DNA of 64,000 nt from Zygnema cylindricum. Its lineage: Eukaryota; Streptophyta; Zygnematophyceae; Zygnematales; Zygnemataceae. The notes beneath the pieces are model-generated. The model saw only the letters and a program-made list of their open reading frames with translations, ran no database searches and had not been told where the DNA came from. Both the position numbers and the translations under genes were made by a program. Positions 47,598 to 58,754 of this stretch are shown here, piece by piece. The stretch's first letter is position 1; each line of letters starts with the position of its first letter. The stretch lies in the NCBI GenBank assembly GCA_037447655.1, contig JBBHKE010000323.1:628484-692483 (forward strand). The letters are read 5' to 3'.

Positions 47598-47945
47598 TTA
47601 TAGTACAGTACAGTAAATTACAATACAATACAATACAGTACAGTACTGTACTGTACAGTATGGTACGGTATTATACTGTACTGTGGTACAGTAGCCGTAT
47701 CATTTGTTCAGTCGAGGATTGGTTCATACTCCCATATCGAATGTTCGGAGGTACAGTACAGTACATTACAGTACTGTACTGTACTGTAGTCCGTACATGA
47801 TCCGGCCGCTATCGTCGATATGTTCTGGGGAATACTGTATCGACCAGGACAAGATAGAATTCTCGATATTGTCCTGGCAAATCTGGAGGAGCTACACATG
47901 TCAGAGTACTGTACTGTAGCTACGGTACAACTTACTGTACTTAAT
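47598..47945. repeat. cluster of GTACTGTAC-type palindromes
   Basis: Overlapping ACAGTACTGT and GTACTGTAC half-sites at 47600-47660, 47675-47695, 47752-47790 and 47907-47940, able to form many hairpins. The same motif recurs in the duplicated segment (about 48610 and 48838-48870). Confidence 0.75.
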
Positions 47946-48288
47946 GACAAAATGACAAAATTCATAAAAGTCAAGACACTTGCGTGCAGTTTCGTGCTTT
48001 GACAGTACGAAATGTCAGGTGTCAGACACACGTAAAGACTTCGCGTGAGCGCGATAAGAATAATAAATTAATAACAGGAAAAAAATATTTCTAAATATTT
48101 TGTATCCCAATGTAGAAGGGTTTTCTAGGTAAAAGACAGAAATCTTACTGGTTTCCGGGCTTCGGGCGTTGTCGTATTTGTTTCCTAACTTTTTTTTCTT
48201 TACACCGTGGGGTACGTCATCTTTTGTGTTCATTCGCCCGTTACCCTTGTTAAATCTTCAGCTGAATGCGACAACTGGCTTCCCGCCG

Positions 48289-49170
48289 CTCGAGCACCGA
48301 AAAAGCTTTTTTTTAATGAATTTTGTCAAATAATTATTAAGAACGTTGTCGCGTAGCTATACTGATAAACATTCACGAATACCGTATTTCCTTTAATTTG
48401 ACCTGATCGATATCGAGGAATTTCCCCGGGTTGATACATTAGTCCCCTATGTTTCTGGGCTGTGGTCATTTTACGGTCAGTTTGACCACTTTTGCGCCCC
48501 CGTGGGATGACACGCGTCGTCCACTTAGCCACCCAAAATAACCCGCGTGGCCAATACGAACAAAATGAAAAAGAATTATACGGGAAGAAAAAACAGTATG
48601 AGAAAGCACTACAGTACAGTATCTTTTTACGGCGGGTTTACGGGCCTCAAATTTTTCTTTGGGATGAACTCCAAAATTGGACGAATACACATCCGTTTTA
48701 CGACGGCAAAAAAACGTATTTCAGAATTTTCACGGGCAGGATTAACTATTTAGTTTTAAAATTTGTGTACACGCTGAAGAAAATAAAAGGTCTACCTGCT
48801 TTTCCGGGCCTATCGCAATCATTGGCCTTTCCCTGGTGTACTGTGCTGTACAGTACAGTACTGTACTGTATTTTTCCCGGTCATCGCGTTCGCAAAACGA
48901 CATTGAAATGGTCCCTTTTGGGGCCCAATGAGCCGAAGCCTCTTGGTGTCCCTTCGCTTACTGATTGGTTTAAACAATTTTGTGAAACCAGGGTGCCGTA
49001 CAGGCTATAATCCAATTGTACTTCTCTGTGAAATAGATCGTTCCATATGACGAACCAAACCGTTTTACCGGTTGATAGGGCGTCCAATTAAAAATGGCAT
49101 TTTCGGCCTCAAAAGTTCAAAACGACGATAGAATGCCCAATTAGCATTATAATTACGAGTCCTCTGCCCG
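48289..49170. repeat. segmental duplication, copy 1 (without insertions)
   Basis: Starts CTCGAGCACCGAAAAAGC and ends near CTCTGCCCGTGCCAAC. Matches 49902-51876 after removing K2 and M1. It keeps the empty sites of both insertions (K2 near 48318, M1 near 48400). About 280 bases (48690-48958) are absent from copy 2. The frame 48492-49010 is partly built of GTACTGTAC repeats and is not conserved in copy 2. Confidence 0.88.
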
Positions 49171-49901
49171 TGCCAACAACATAGCCGACATGGATGCATC
49201 CAACATGGGGACATAGAGTGCTTTTCTCATCACAAGGTTTTACTATTCTCAATAGTCATACATGCTCCATTTCAACAAATATGATTAAGTGCTCCAAAAA
49301 CGGCACAGCCTGTCGAGGTAAACACATTGACTACCTTCGATGCAGCAAGTGACAAATGGACAACTATTGGACGCAAGACAAAAGATTCCCTAAACTTAAC
49401 ACATCACAACGGCGCACGCAACGACAACAGCGGCATCACGACCTATCACATTGCTTTTCCACAAAGCGATTCAAGAATCTCGAGTTGAGTGCCTTGTACA
49501 AAGGTAAACATTGAAAATCTCGCGTATATACAGATAAAAAAACAATGAAGAAATAAACATACACACATAATAATTTTATTTTCTTCGACATTGTTTGTCT
49601 AACGATGCGCATCGCATCGAATTCACCGTTGCTCTAAAAGGCCTTTATGCGAGAAAAGACATTTGTTTAAATAATATAATCTAGCGTACCCTACGTCTTG
49701 GCAATCACTCTTTCGAATTTTGGTCCCCCTTATGCTTAACATATTTTTTCCCTATTACGTAAACTATCAAGGGTTGATGATAGTTTAGAACATTCTTTTC
49801 CCTCTCCTAGTCAAAACTCGGTCGGGCGTCGGTTACTCAGATTTTGAAAAAAAAAAACGGTCGGTTTCGGGTATGAAATTTTTTGACTTTTGCGACCTCT
49901 G
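49171..49901. other. unique spacer between the duplicated segments
   Basis: No repeat end, RNA or gene recognised. Confidence 0.5.
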
Positions 49902-49939
49902 GCTCGAGCACCGAAAAAGCTTTTTTCTAATGATTTTTG

Positions 49940-50845
49940 TAGTGTTGTGTATCGGTAAAAAACTTATCGCGATAACACCGATACCGATAGTTATCAGTTA
50001 TCGAACGGTCAGAGGTACCGATATATCGGTCCGAGACCAACAAATTCCTTATCGGCGATAACTATAAAAATATATAGTACGCATACTATAGTACCTTATT
50101 AAATACTGTATTATACTATTTACATTATATAGCGGGTCATGCCACGTGTACGATTCTGTTCCGTAACTATTAACTGCGAATAATTACGGAAAACGCAGCA
50201 CAGAAAACGTTGGCCGGTTAACTGAACAAACATTTTTTACGGCGACGTACGGAATTTACAGAAAAACTGGTAAACATGGAACGGAAAAAGGACGGCGGAC
50301 ACAAAGTACAACGGACGCAAAATAATATTCTGCGCGCCGCCGGAATCGAACGGACGACTTGGAATGAAAAAGTACGAGCGGACGGCCAGCGTGAGCGTTG
50401 GCATCCCGGAATGGCTCTTTTGGCAGCTTATGCCAAAAAAGCTGACACATTGACACGTGGCAGGTGTCCAGAGGATCCGAAGGAATAAAGGGACAAAGCC
50501 ATTGCGTCGGATGTGAAAGGTACATCGCTTATATTGGATCCGTATCATAACCGTACAGACATCATGGAGGCTACTGTACTTTTTGTGCGTCCGGGGAATA
50601 AGACGTACAGCTGAGTGTACATGCCGTACATTTATCTGTTTGTCTCGTTATTTATCTGTACGGCAAGTACATTTATCGCCGATAGTTATCGTTATCAGTG
50701 TTATCGCCGATAAGTACCCGATAATATCGGTTACTTATCGGCGATAAGACCGATAGCGATATATCGAACCAATATATCGATTATCGGGAACCCGATAAAA
50801 GGTCCATATCGATTATCGGTAAATGCTTACCGATACACAACATTA
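49940..50845. mobile_element. hAT-like non-autonomous element K2 (906 bp)
   Basis: TIR TAGTGTTGTGTATCGGTAA against TTACCGATACACAACATTA, flanked by the perfect 8-bp duplication GATTTTTG (49932-49939, 50846-50853). Same family as K1 with about 250 extra internal bases; no transposase frame. Confidence 0.93.
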
Positions 50846-50931
50846 GATTTTTGTCAATTAATAATTAATAACATTTTCGCGTGGCTATACTGACAAACAT
50901 TCACGAATACCGTATTTCCTTTAATTTGACC

Positions 50932-51378
50932 CATAGTTCAAAAGTAGGCGTTTTTTGGTAGGCCTTTTGTAGGCCGCCTTTAGCGTAAGTTGTGTTACGG
51001 GCTTTCCATGCGATCTTCTTAGATCGCTACTTTCATCAGCGATCGTCCGATCGTCCGAATCTGACGATAGTCCTATCGTAAGTTGTGTTATGGGCTTTTC
51101 ATGTGATCTTCTTAGATCGTTAATTTCATCAACGACCGTCAGATCGTCCGAATCTGACGGTTTAAATAAAAATTCGCTCAAAACTCACAGAAAAAGATTT
51201 TTTTGTCCGATTTTCTTTTCAAATTTAGACATGACGTTTAATTCTCTATCGATCCTTGCGCAACTCAACCCTGTTACTATTTGCGGCCAATACAATACGG
51301 GTCTTAAGGCCATATTGTATGTTTTTGCATACAATAGGCATATTGTATGGGCGTACGGTCACCTACTTTTGAACTATG
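50932..51378. mobile_element. hAT-like non-autonomous element M1 (447 bp)
   Basis: 17-bp perfect TIR CATAGTTCAAAAGTAGG at both ends, flanked by the 8-bp duplication ATTTGACC (50924-50931, 51379-51386). The interior has a direct repeat of a GATCTTCTTAGATCG / CCGATCGTCCGA block (about 51010-51160). Non-coding. A different family from K. Confidence 0.92.
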
Positions 51379-51882
51379 ATTTGACCTGATCGATATCGAG
51401 GAATTTCCCTGGTTGAGACATTAGTCCCCTATGTTTCTGGGCTGTGGTCATTTTACGGTCAGTTTGACCACTTTTGCGCCCCCGTAGGATGACACGCGTC
51501 GTCCTTTTATCCACCAAAATAATCCGCGTGGCCAGTACGAACAAAATGAAAAAGTATACACGGGAAGAAAAAACAGTATGAGAAAGCACTATCTTTTTAC
51601 GGCGGGTTTACGCGCCTCATTTTTTTTTTTGGGATCAACTCCAAAATTGGACGCTTACTGATTGGTTAAAACTATTTTGTGAAACCAGGGTGCCGTACAG
51701 GCTATAATCAAATTGTACTTCGCTGTGAAATAGACGAACCAAACCCTTTTACCGGTTCAGAGGGCGTCCAATTAAAAATGGCATTTTCGGCCTTAAAAGT
51801 CAAAACGACGATATATTGCCCAATTAGGCAAATTCCAAAACATTTAGCATTATAATTACGAGTCCTCTGCACGTGCCAACTT

Positions 51883-51959
51883 AGGCAGTACGGCGCTAAG
51901 TTTTAAAGTAAAACGACAGAAAAAAGCCCGTAATTAGCCACACGGGGTCGTACCCTAAG
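51883..51959 (-). repeat. dispersed short repeat Q, copy 2 (inverted)
   Basis: Reverse complement of the block at 36131-36213, ending GGGGTCGTACCCTAA on the plus strand. Confidence 0.6.
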
Positions 51960-52540
51960 TTTTCCTTGTTTCGTTGGTTAAACGTTTTTTTTTTTTTTTT
52001 GGAACCTCGTTGTACCAATGTACCATGGTGGTTTTTTCCATCGTACTTTTTAAAATACAGTTTTGTTTTCCTTCTTAAAACGGCTCACGAGGTGATTCAG
52101 AGTTGAGTTTGAAGATGACGTGGCAGCGGGCTGGAAATAAGACGCCAAACTGAAGTACACTAAAAAAAGTTTTAGGATAACGTAATGGCAGAAGATTTTC
52201 TCGATGCAGCATTCATTTTTTTGTAAAAAACGACAAAAAAATGCCTTTAATGAACCACATGAGCACATGACGAATTCTTCAAAGCATAAATGTGCCAATT
52301 CTGGCGCACTCATTCCGCCTATGAGTGCCACGTGGATATTCCGTTGCTAAAATAGTGACTGACTGGATGTCAGCCCGACCGAGGACTTGAATTTGTCTGA
52401 CGCGGAGCGGTGCAGCATATGCCTACCTTGCTGACGTGTGCAAAAGGATCGAGTTTTTTGCCAATGGCAGCGGATAATGCGACGAGGTGTCTGACTACTG
52501 CTAGGAAAACATTTCCTGGCGGCATTGATCCCGCCATTTT
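51960..52540. other. non-coding, contains a weak R-like segment
   Basis: 52075-52260 weakly matches repeat R (ACGAGGTGATT, then AAGTACAC and ACGTAATGG). T tract 51987-52000. No gene. Confidence 0.45.
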
Positions 52541-52741
52541 AGCTGTGTTGATGTTCTTTTCACCATTTAAAAGATAATTTATCCGTATAGACCTGTAGGA
52601 TTTTGGATCGGACGGTCTATAATGAAAGAAAAGTTTTTTACCTTCCGATTGAAAATCTGCATTCGAAAATTGTACAGTGTGTACGGAAACAAATGTTCTA
52701 AGTGGCGAAAATAACACGAACACTAATAGCGATACACGGTG
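52541..52741. mobile_element. MITE-like element O3 (degraded)
   Basis: Right end CACTAATAGCGATACACGGTG and inner GTGGCGAA / CACCATTT blocks as in O1 and O2. The left terminus is eroded and flanking TA is not preserved. Confidence 0.65.
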
Positions 52742-52841
52742 CACAGTAGTTATCGTACCATATTTCCTTCCACCTGCGATAGCCTCCACACAGTATTTAC
52801 CATGACGTGGAAGTATCATCCCGTACTATAGAGAGTAGTGA

Positions 52842-53060
52842 CGCGACGCAAAATTGCCGTACAGGACGTGACTCGACGCATTGTGAATCTTCTTGACCGG
52901 ACGTGATTCATGGTGACGTGACGGACCGTGAGTCGATGTAGCGTGACGTGATGGCACTCGACATGACATGACATGACATGAATTCAGCACTTATTTTTTC
53001 TCGTCCTTATTTGGCGGACGGGATCCTGACCGTCCGATGGTGACATGACGTGACACGGCG
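52842..53060. promoter_or_regulatory. dense GACGTGA/TGACGTG motif cluster upstream of the amidase gene
   Basis: GACGTGA-type motifs recur about six times between 52842 and 53053 (for example TGACGTGACG near 52915, TGACGTGATGG near 52944, TGACGTGACAC near 53046), with a short CATGA run at 52962-52981. TGACGT is the core bound by plant bZIP (TGA-type) factors. It sits within 270 bases of the amidase start codon. Regulatory role is inference; a decayed short tandem repeat is the alternative. Confidence 0.4.
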
Positions 53061-53111
53061 TACTTTTCTGCTCGTCTCCTCCTCGCGCGCTCTCTGAGCT
53101 GCCCGGGCGCC

Positions 53112-56100
53112 ATGGCTGCTCTCACCTCCTTGTTCAGACCAGCTGTTCCAGAGGCCTTCTCCCGTCACCGTCGTGGAAATGTCCTCGTCAGCAATCCACG
53201 TGTCAGAACGAAATGCGATGCAGGCTCCTTCCCGGAGGTGGATCCGTACGGTGTGCCGTACGACGAGATTGTACGGAAAGGGAGAGAAACGAACGCCTTT
53301 GTAGACCATTGCGACTGCCGAGTGAGAGGAGCGACGGAAGGTCCTCTCCAGGGACTCACGTTTTCTGTCAAGGACATGTTCCATGTGAGGATAGCCAGTT
53401 CTGTTAGGATTTCTATAGTTTTTAGGGTTTTAAGGATTTTAGGGTTTCCAATGGCCATTTTTGTACTCGAAAATTGACTGATTCTCTGCTACAGTCAGCA
53501 ATGGTGGTTTTTCTTATGTCAATTTTTGTATATATTTTTTTTAAATGTTAGCCATGTAAAGAAAAGCTTTCCTTTGTTGTTTTTGTTGTTTTATTTTTAA
53601 AACTTTCGAATCGTTTACATATTATGTATTTTGCTACATTGGAAGATTTTTTTCTAACCCAAAAAAAAAAAAAAAAAAAAAAACCTCAGAAATTTTGACG
53701 AGTCTTTGGTCTTTTGAATCATGTGAAAGCTTTTAAAAAGTTATTTATGATATTTTCGTTTTTTTGTGAATTGGTATTGGAAAAAGCAATCAAAGGCTTT
53801 AAGTCTAGTTGCTATTTGGAAGAGATACTTAAATAAAGAAACACAAGTTTCCAATTATCAAGCCGAAATTAAAAAACTTTCTTAAGTATTGTAAAATATT
53901 GCACTAATTAGTCATAGTAAATAAATAGACATGTATTGAGTCTACTTTACACATATAAAAATGGTGTAAAGCCGTAAAGAAACCCTAAAAAGCCCGTTGG
54001 AAGACTTTCAACACCAAATATCATGAGCTGTGTAAGTATTAGTTTTTTCTATTCACATTCAGAGGAAATCATTTCGATACATGCATATCACCCATGAATT
54101 ACTGGAATTTGGATTTGTCGCAATTGAAGCGAAACGAACAACACTAGAATTGCCAATTTTTCCGTCCACACTAATTCTTATCTTGCTAAAACACTTTGGA
54201 AATGAATCCTGACTAGGTTATCTAAATGTAGGGTGACTAGATGATGTATTTTGACGGTACCTGTATGTTTCTACCGTATGAAGAAGAGTTAAAAAAATGT
54301 TTGTGAGGATAAAATGAAGGTGTTGTTCTACAAAAAGGGAGGAGTAGAGGGAAAGGGAGAGGGATATGGAGAAAAGCCAGCCATTAGTCTATGATTGAGT
54401 AAATCAACAGAATGTAGTGTGAAGCATCGTTGAAATTGACAAGTTTATATTCGCTCTTGGTTTTTGTTCTTTTTATTTTTTACTTTTTTTAGATAGCTTC
54501 TTTTCCCACAGGGTTTGGAAATCCCACGTGGTTAAAAACACATCCAATACCGACAAAAACGGCGCCTTCGGTTCAGGTAACCTCTCACCACCTTTCCATG
54601 CTCGCTTCCGTTCCGATTTTTGTTCTCTTCCCTTCCATTATGGAGAGGGGAAGAGAGAGAGAGAGGGAGAGAGAGGTACACGGAAGAGAGGGAGAGTGAA
54701 CAATCTGTTGAACCCGTACGTCTGATGTCCCTCCCTCCCTCTCCTTCTACCTCCAGGTGCTTCTGGACGCGGGTGCTAGCGTGGTGAGTAAGACAAAAAT
54801 GGATGAGCTGGCGTTCAATCTGACAGGTGTCACTTTTTCCTTTCTCTCTCCCTCCCTCCCTTCCGCCCTCTCCCCCCAGGTGTGAATTTCCCCTCCCTCT
54901 CTCCGTTCCTCCTTTCCTCTCCCTCCCTCTCTCTCCCCATCTGTCAATTTTTTCTCCCTTCCTCCCTCCCTCCCTCCCTCCCTCCCTCCCTCCCTCCCTC
55001 CTTCCCTCCCTCCCTCCCTCCCTCCCTCCCTCCCTCCTTCCCTCCCTCCCTCCCTCCCTCCCTCTCTCTCCCCGCCAGGCTTCAATTTCCCTCCCTCCCT
55101 CCCTCTTTCCCTCCCTCTTCCCTCCCTCCCTCCCTCTCCCCGCCAGGCTTCAATTTCCCTCCCTCCCTCCCTCTCTCTCCCCCCAGGCGTGAACTCCCAC
55201 TACGGCACCCCCCTGAACCCGGCGGCCCCCGATCGCATCCCTGGCGGCTCCTCCTCCGGATCCGCCTCGGCCGTACGACTCTTTTGCCCTTTTCCTATTT
55301 TGTCATTTTCACATTTTATCCTTGTTCTATTTTGAACTTTTCTTTTTTGTTCTTTTTTTGTCGTTTTATTGTCCTTTTCCCATTTGTTCTTTTCTTATTT
55401 TGTCCTTTTCTTTCATTTATCTTTTATTTTATTTTATCCTCTTGTTTTTTTTTCTCGTTGTCCTTTTCTTTGTTGTCCTTTTCTTTTCTTTTGTTCTTTT
55501 CTTCCTTTGTCCTCTTTTTATTTTTTTTTTCATTTTTTTTTTCATCGTTTTCTTTCATTTGTCCTTTTTCTTTTTGTCCGTGTCATACTTTTTTCATTTT
55601 TTACTTTTTTGGCATGTTTAGATCGAAAGCGAAAAATGTTTAATTTTTGTGTGTTTTTTTGATTCCATTTGGTTTGATTTCATTTTTTTTTTTTTTACAT
55701 TTTTCTCCCTCTACACGACTTTTGTCATTTTTGGAAACTGAAACCAAACCGAATGATTTTTTATTTTTTTTTGTTTTTTTTGTGTGTGCTAAGTGTCGGA
55801 CATGAATTTGTGTGGATTGCCGGCTGTCTTTTAAATTCGCATCTCTTTCTCTCCCTCCATCACTTCCACTCCCCTCCTCTCCTCTCTCCCACTCTCTCCT
55901 CTCCCACTCTCCCTCACCCACTCTCCCTCACCCACTCTCCTTCTCCCCTCGCCCTCTCCCGTCTCCCTCTCCCCTCCTCTCCCCCTCCCTTCCCTCTCCC
56001 CTCTCCCTCTCCCCTCCCTCTCTCCCTCCACACCTCCCAGGTCTCCTCCTCCCTCTCCTCCTTCTCCCTGGGGTCGGATACGGCTGGTTCCGTCCGTATC

Positions 56101-58266
56101 CCTGCTTCTCTATGTGGAGTTTTGGGCATGAGGCCCTCTCATGGGAGAATTAGTGTGGAGGGGGTCTTACCTCTGCAACCCTCTTTTGACACAGGTGGGA
56201 AGAGGGAGGGAGAGGGAGGGGGCGAGGGAGAGAGAAGGGGAGAGGGAGGGGGCGAGGGAGAGAGAAGGGGAGAGGGAGGAGGGGGAGGGGAAGAGAGTTA
56301 CTGTTTGATGGCATTCTATTTTCCAACCATCAATTTTTTCTGCACATTTTAATAAGATCCACACGTAACTTTCGACAGTTTTTATGCATAAGGTTGTTCC
56401 TGAACATTTCAATCAGCTTATGTTTTTCCCTTGGCAACAGAGGTTTTTCTTTTTATTTTTATTGTTTTGTATCAGCTGTTATTCAAATGGTCAAATTTCA
56501 GTCAATTTCAGTCAATGTCACTAAAATTCCAGTGATTTTTTATCCTTTTTTGATAAATTATGTCACATTTTGATCTCATTTTGATAATTAAGCTCAAATT
56601 TCATTCAAGTCTGTCAAATTCAGTTAAATTGTTACCAAAACATAATCAAATTTACGAATCTTAATCAAATCAGAATCAAATCTTAACTCTTATTCATATC
56701 TTAACCAACTCTTAACCAAATCTTGATCAAGTTCTAATAAAATTTGAACTTTTGTTCAAATGTTAACCAACTCTTAATCAAATATTAACTTATTCTTGCC
56801 CAATTGTTAATCAAAGCTTCGTAAAACCTCCTAAAACGTCCTAAACATCAAATAAGTATAAGAAAGATTAAAATAATAAAAGGGATTAAATGTTTAATCA
56901 ATTAAATCGTTTTTTTTTTGCAGTTGGTTTTTTCGCTCGTGACATTTGGATTTTCCGCGATGTGGGAAAAGTATTACTTTCGAATTCCCGAAACCTTTAT
57001 CGAAACGAAAAAGAAAACAAAAATTTTAGGCGAATTACGAAATGGAAAGTTGCAAAAGATGCTTTTGAAAATTTGGCGGATCCGGAAATTGTGACAAAAA
57101 TTTACGAATCGATTCTTCCCATACGAAATAATTTACAAAAACGTTTAACGGGTCCAGAAAGTGTTATTATCGGAGATTTCGAAGGGGGATTTTACAATTG
57201 GGTCGATAAAATGCGAATTTTGCAAGTGGGTTTTTTTTCTCTTTTGTGATTATTATTCTTTTCATTTCCCTTTGTTTTGAACTTTCTCGTCTTTTCCCCT
57301 TTTACATTTCTTTTTCTCCCTTCCTTTAATCCTTGCTTATTAGTTAATTACTTGTCTCTCTTTTAGTTTTTTTCTTTCTTGCTTTCTCTCTTTTTATTTT
57401 GTTTATTTCTCGTTCTTACTGCATGCTTTTTGTTTTTTTCTCTCTTATTGTTCATTCATTTTTTTGTTTTACTATTTGTGTTTTGTTTTTTTTTTTTTTT
57501 TTTTTTTTTTACGCAGGGTTGCCCGTCACATAGATTCCTTTGTTAGTGACGATACAGTTTTGTTTGTTCCCGCGACATTCGGAATTTGTCCTTTTCCCGA
57601 TTCTTCGCCTGAAGTTCTGGATAATTTTCGAAAGAAAACTTTATGTCTGACTGTGATTGCCGGGATTGGAGGATTGCCTCAGGTTTGTTGACAATCCAGG
57701 GACTTTTCTCCTTCCTCTCCCTCTCTTTCTTGCATTCCCCCTCAACCTCCCCCTTCCCCCCTGCTCCCCCTCCCTTTCCCACCTTTCCTCCCTTTCTCTC
57801 TCTCTCACCCTTCTCCCTTTCCCTCTTTCTCCCTCCCTCCTGCCTCCCCCTCCCCCTCCCGCCTCTCTCTCTCCCTCTCCCCTCCCCTCATGTCGTTAAA
57901 TGCACCAATGCATGTTTCACATACATAATTGAAAAAAAAATATATGGTCAGAGAAGTGGGTTTCTCTTTAACCATTTTTTCATGTTTTTTTTATGTTGTT
58001 TTCCTTTGTTTTTCATGTTTTTTTTTGTTTTCTTTGTACGTGGGTTTTTAATTTTTCTATAATAATGTGTGACTCTGTTTTGAAACTGTTCGCTTATCTT
58101 TCTGTGTTTTTTTTTTTTTTTTTTCAGATAAATTTACCGGTTTCAAAACTTGAGGGTTTTCCCGTCGGTTTGGGTATAATAGGGGCGAAAGGATGGGACG
58201 AAGAACTTTTGGATTTTGCGGTGGAGTTGACTTCTCTCCTCGAGATTTCAAAACTTTCTCATGGAT

Positions 58267-58335
<69 letters not shown>

Positions 58336-58349
58336 TTATTTATTTATAA
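53112..58349 (+). CDS. amidase-signature protein, AMI1-like, incomplete or decayed
   Basis: Likely C-N hydrolase of the amidase signature family, closest to plant AMI1-type amidases. Recognisable exons: 53112-53384, 54512-54576, 54757-54826, 55187-55272, 56041-56194, 56924-57225, 57517-57682, 58128-58349. Motifs in order: LTFSVKDMF with the catalytic Lys; [29 protein letters not shown] with the cis-Ser; [13 protein letters not shown] with the nucleophile Ser; [38 protein letters not shown]. All three triad residues are present. Problems: the phases of exons 1 and 2 require an unlocated exon of about 19 nt; about 50 residues between exons 6 and 7 are missing and the phases disagree; the last exon runs through 66 T into a poly-Phe tail. 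The N-terminal 91 residues precede the usual AMI1 start. Function or pseudogene status open. Confidence 0.75.
53661..53683. repeat. poly-A tract in amidase intron
   Basis: Run of A after TTCTAACCC. A simple homopolymer inside the long first intron (53385-54511), in which no further exon could be located. Confidence 0.9.
54955..55172. repeat. CTCC/CCCT tetranucleotide expansion with decoy splice acceptors
   Basis: Intron 3 of the amidase gene is filled with (CCTC)n. It carries copies of the exon 4 boundary: CAGG-TGTGAATTTCC at about 54885, CAGGCTTCAATTTCC at about 55076 and 55144, and the real CAGGCGTGAACTCCC at 55185. The acceptor itself was duplicated with the repeat. Confidence 0.88.
55850..56040. 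repeat. CT-rich polypyrimidine tract before amidase exon 5
   Basis: Long CTCTCC-rich intron tail ending in CCCAG at 56040. A similar GGGAGA tract on the other side of exon 5 (56199-56294) reads with opposite purine bias. Confidence 0.85.
58268..58333. repeat. T66 homopolymer at the amidase 3' end
   Basis: 66 consecutive T directly after the last conserved amidase codons, read in frame as phenylalanine until a stop at 58347-58349. Length may be unreliable in the assembly. Confidence 0.9.
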
Positions 58350-58754
58350 ATGATTTTTCAAAGGATTTTTTTTATTTATTTTCTTTTGAAGGATTTTTTT
58401 GACTTGATTGGAGGAAAGTGAGAAGGAATGGATCGGTTTTTTCCGTGGATGTTGCGAGAATAAAAAATAAAATAATGTTTTGTTAAGCATCAATTCCCCC
58501 CCCCCCTCCCTCCCTCCCTCCCCCCCCTCCCTCCCTTCCTCCCTCCCTCCCTCCCTTTATTTACGTAAAATTATGTGCTTTTATTTACACGTGGTTGCCG
58601 CAGTTATGTTACCGTAAACCTTGGTCGGCCGTGTGAAATGTTGATTTCATTATGACGGTCGACGTTTGCAATCGTGGCAAAATTTTAACCGGTTCTAACA
58701 ATATTTTGAAAGTCAAAGTTGTTAAACTAATTGACTGTGAAATTTAAACTCAAC
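58350..58754. other. non-coding, amidase 3' flank
   Basis: C-rich CCCCCTCCCTCC tract 58496-58556. No gene or clear terminator; the 3' untranslated region of the amidase gene may extend here. Confidence 0.45.

Larger units (their letters stand above)
49902..51876. repeat. segmental duplication, copy 2 (with K2 and M1 inserted)
   Basis: Same orientation as copy 1. Interrupted by K2 (49940-50845) and M1 (50932-51378), each with its own 8-bp target duplication. Lacks the 280-base block of copy 1, joined at TTGGACGCTTACTG (about 51648). Confidence 0.88.

Noticed and set aside
48492-49010. 172-codon frame in duplication copy 1
   Set aside because: Disrupted in copy 2, includes GTACTGTAC repeat translation and has no recognisable domain.
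54747-55643. Long Pro/Ser/Leu-rich frames
   Set aside because: They come from CCTC and T-rich intron sequence of the amidase gene.
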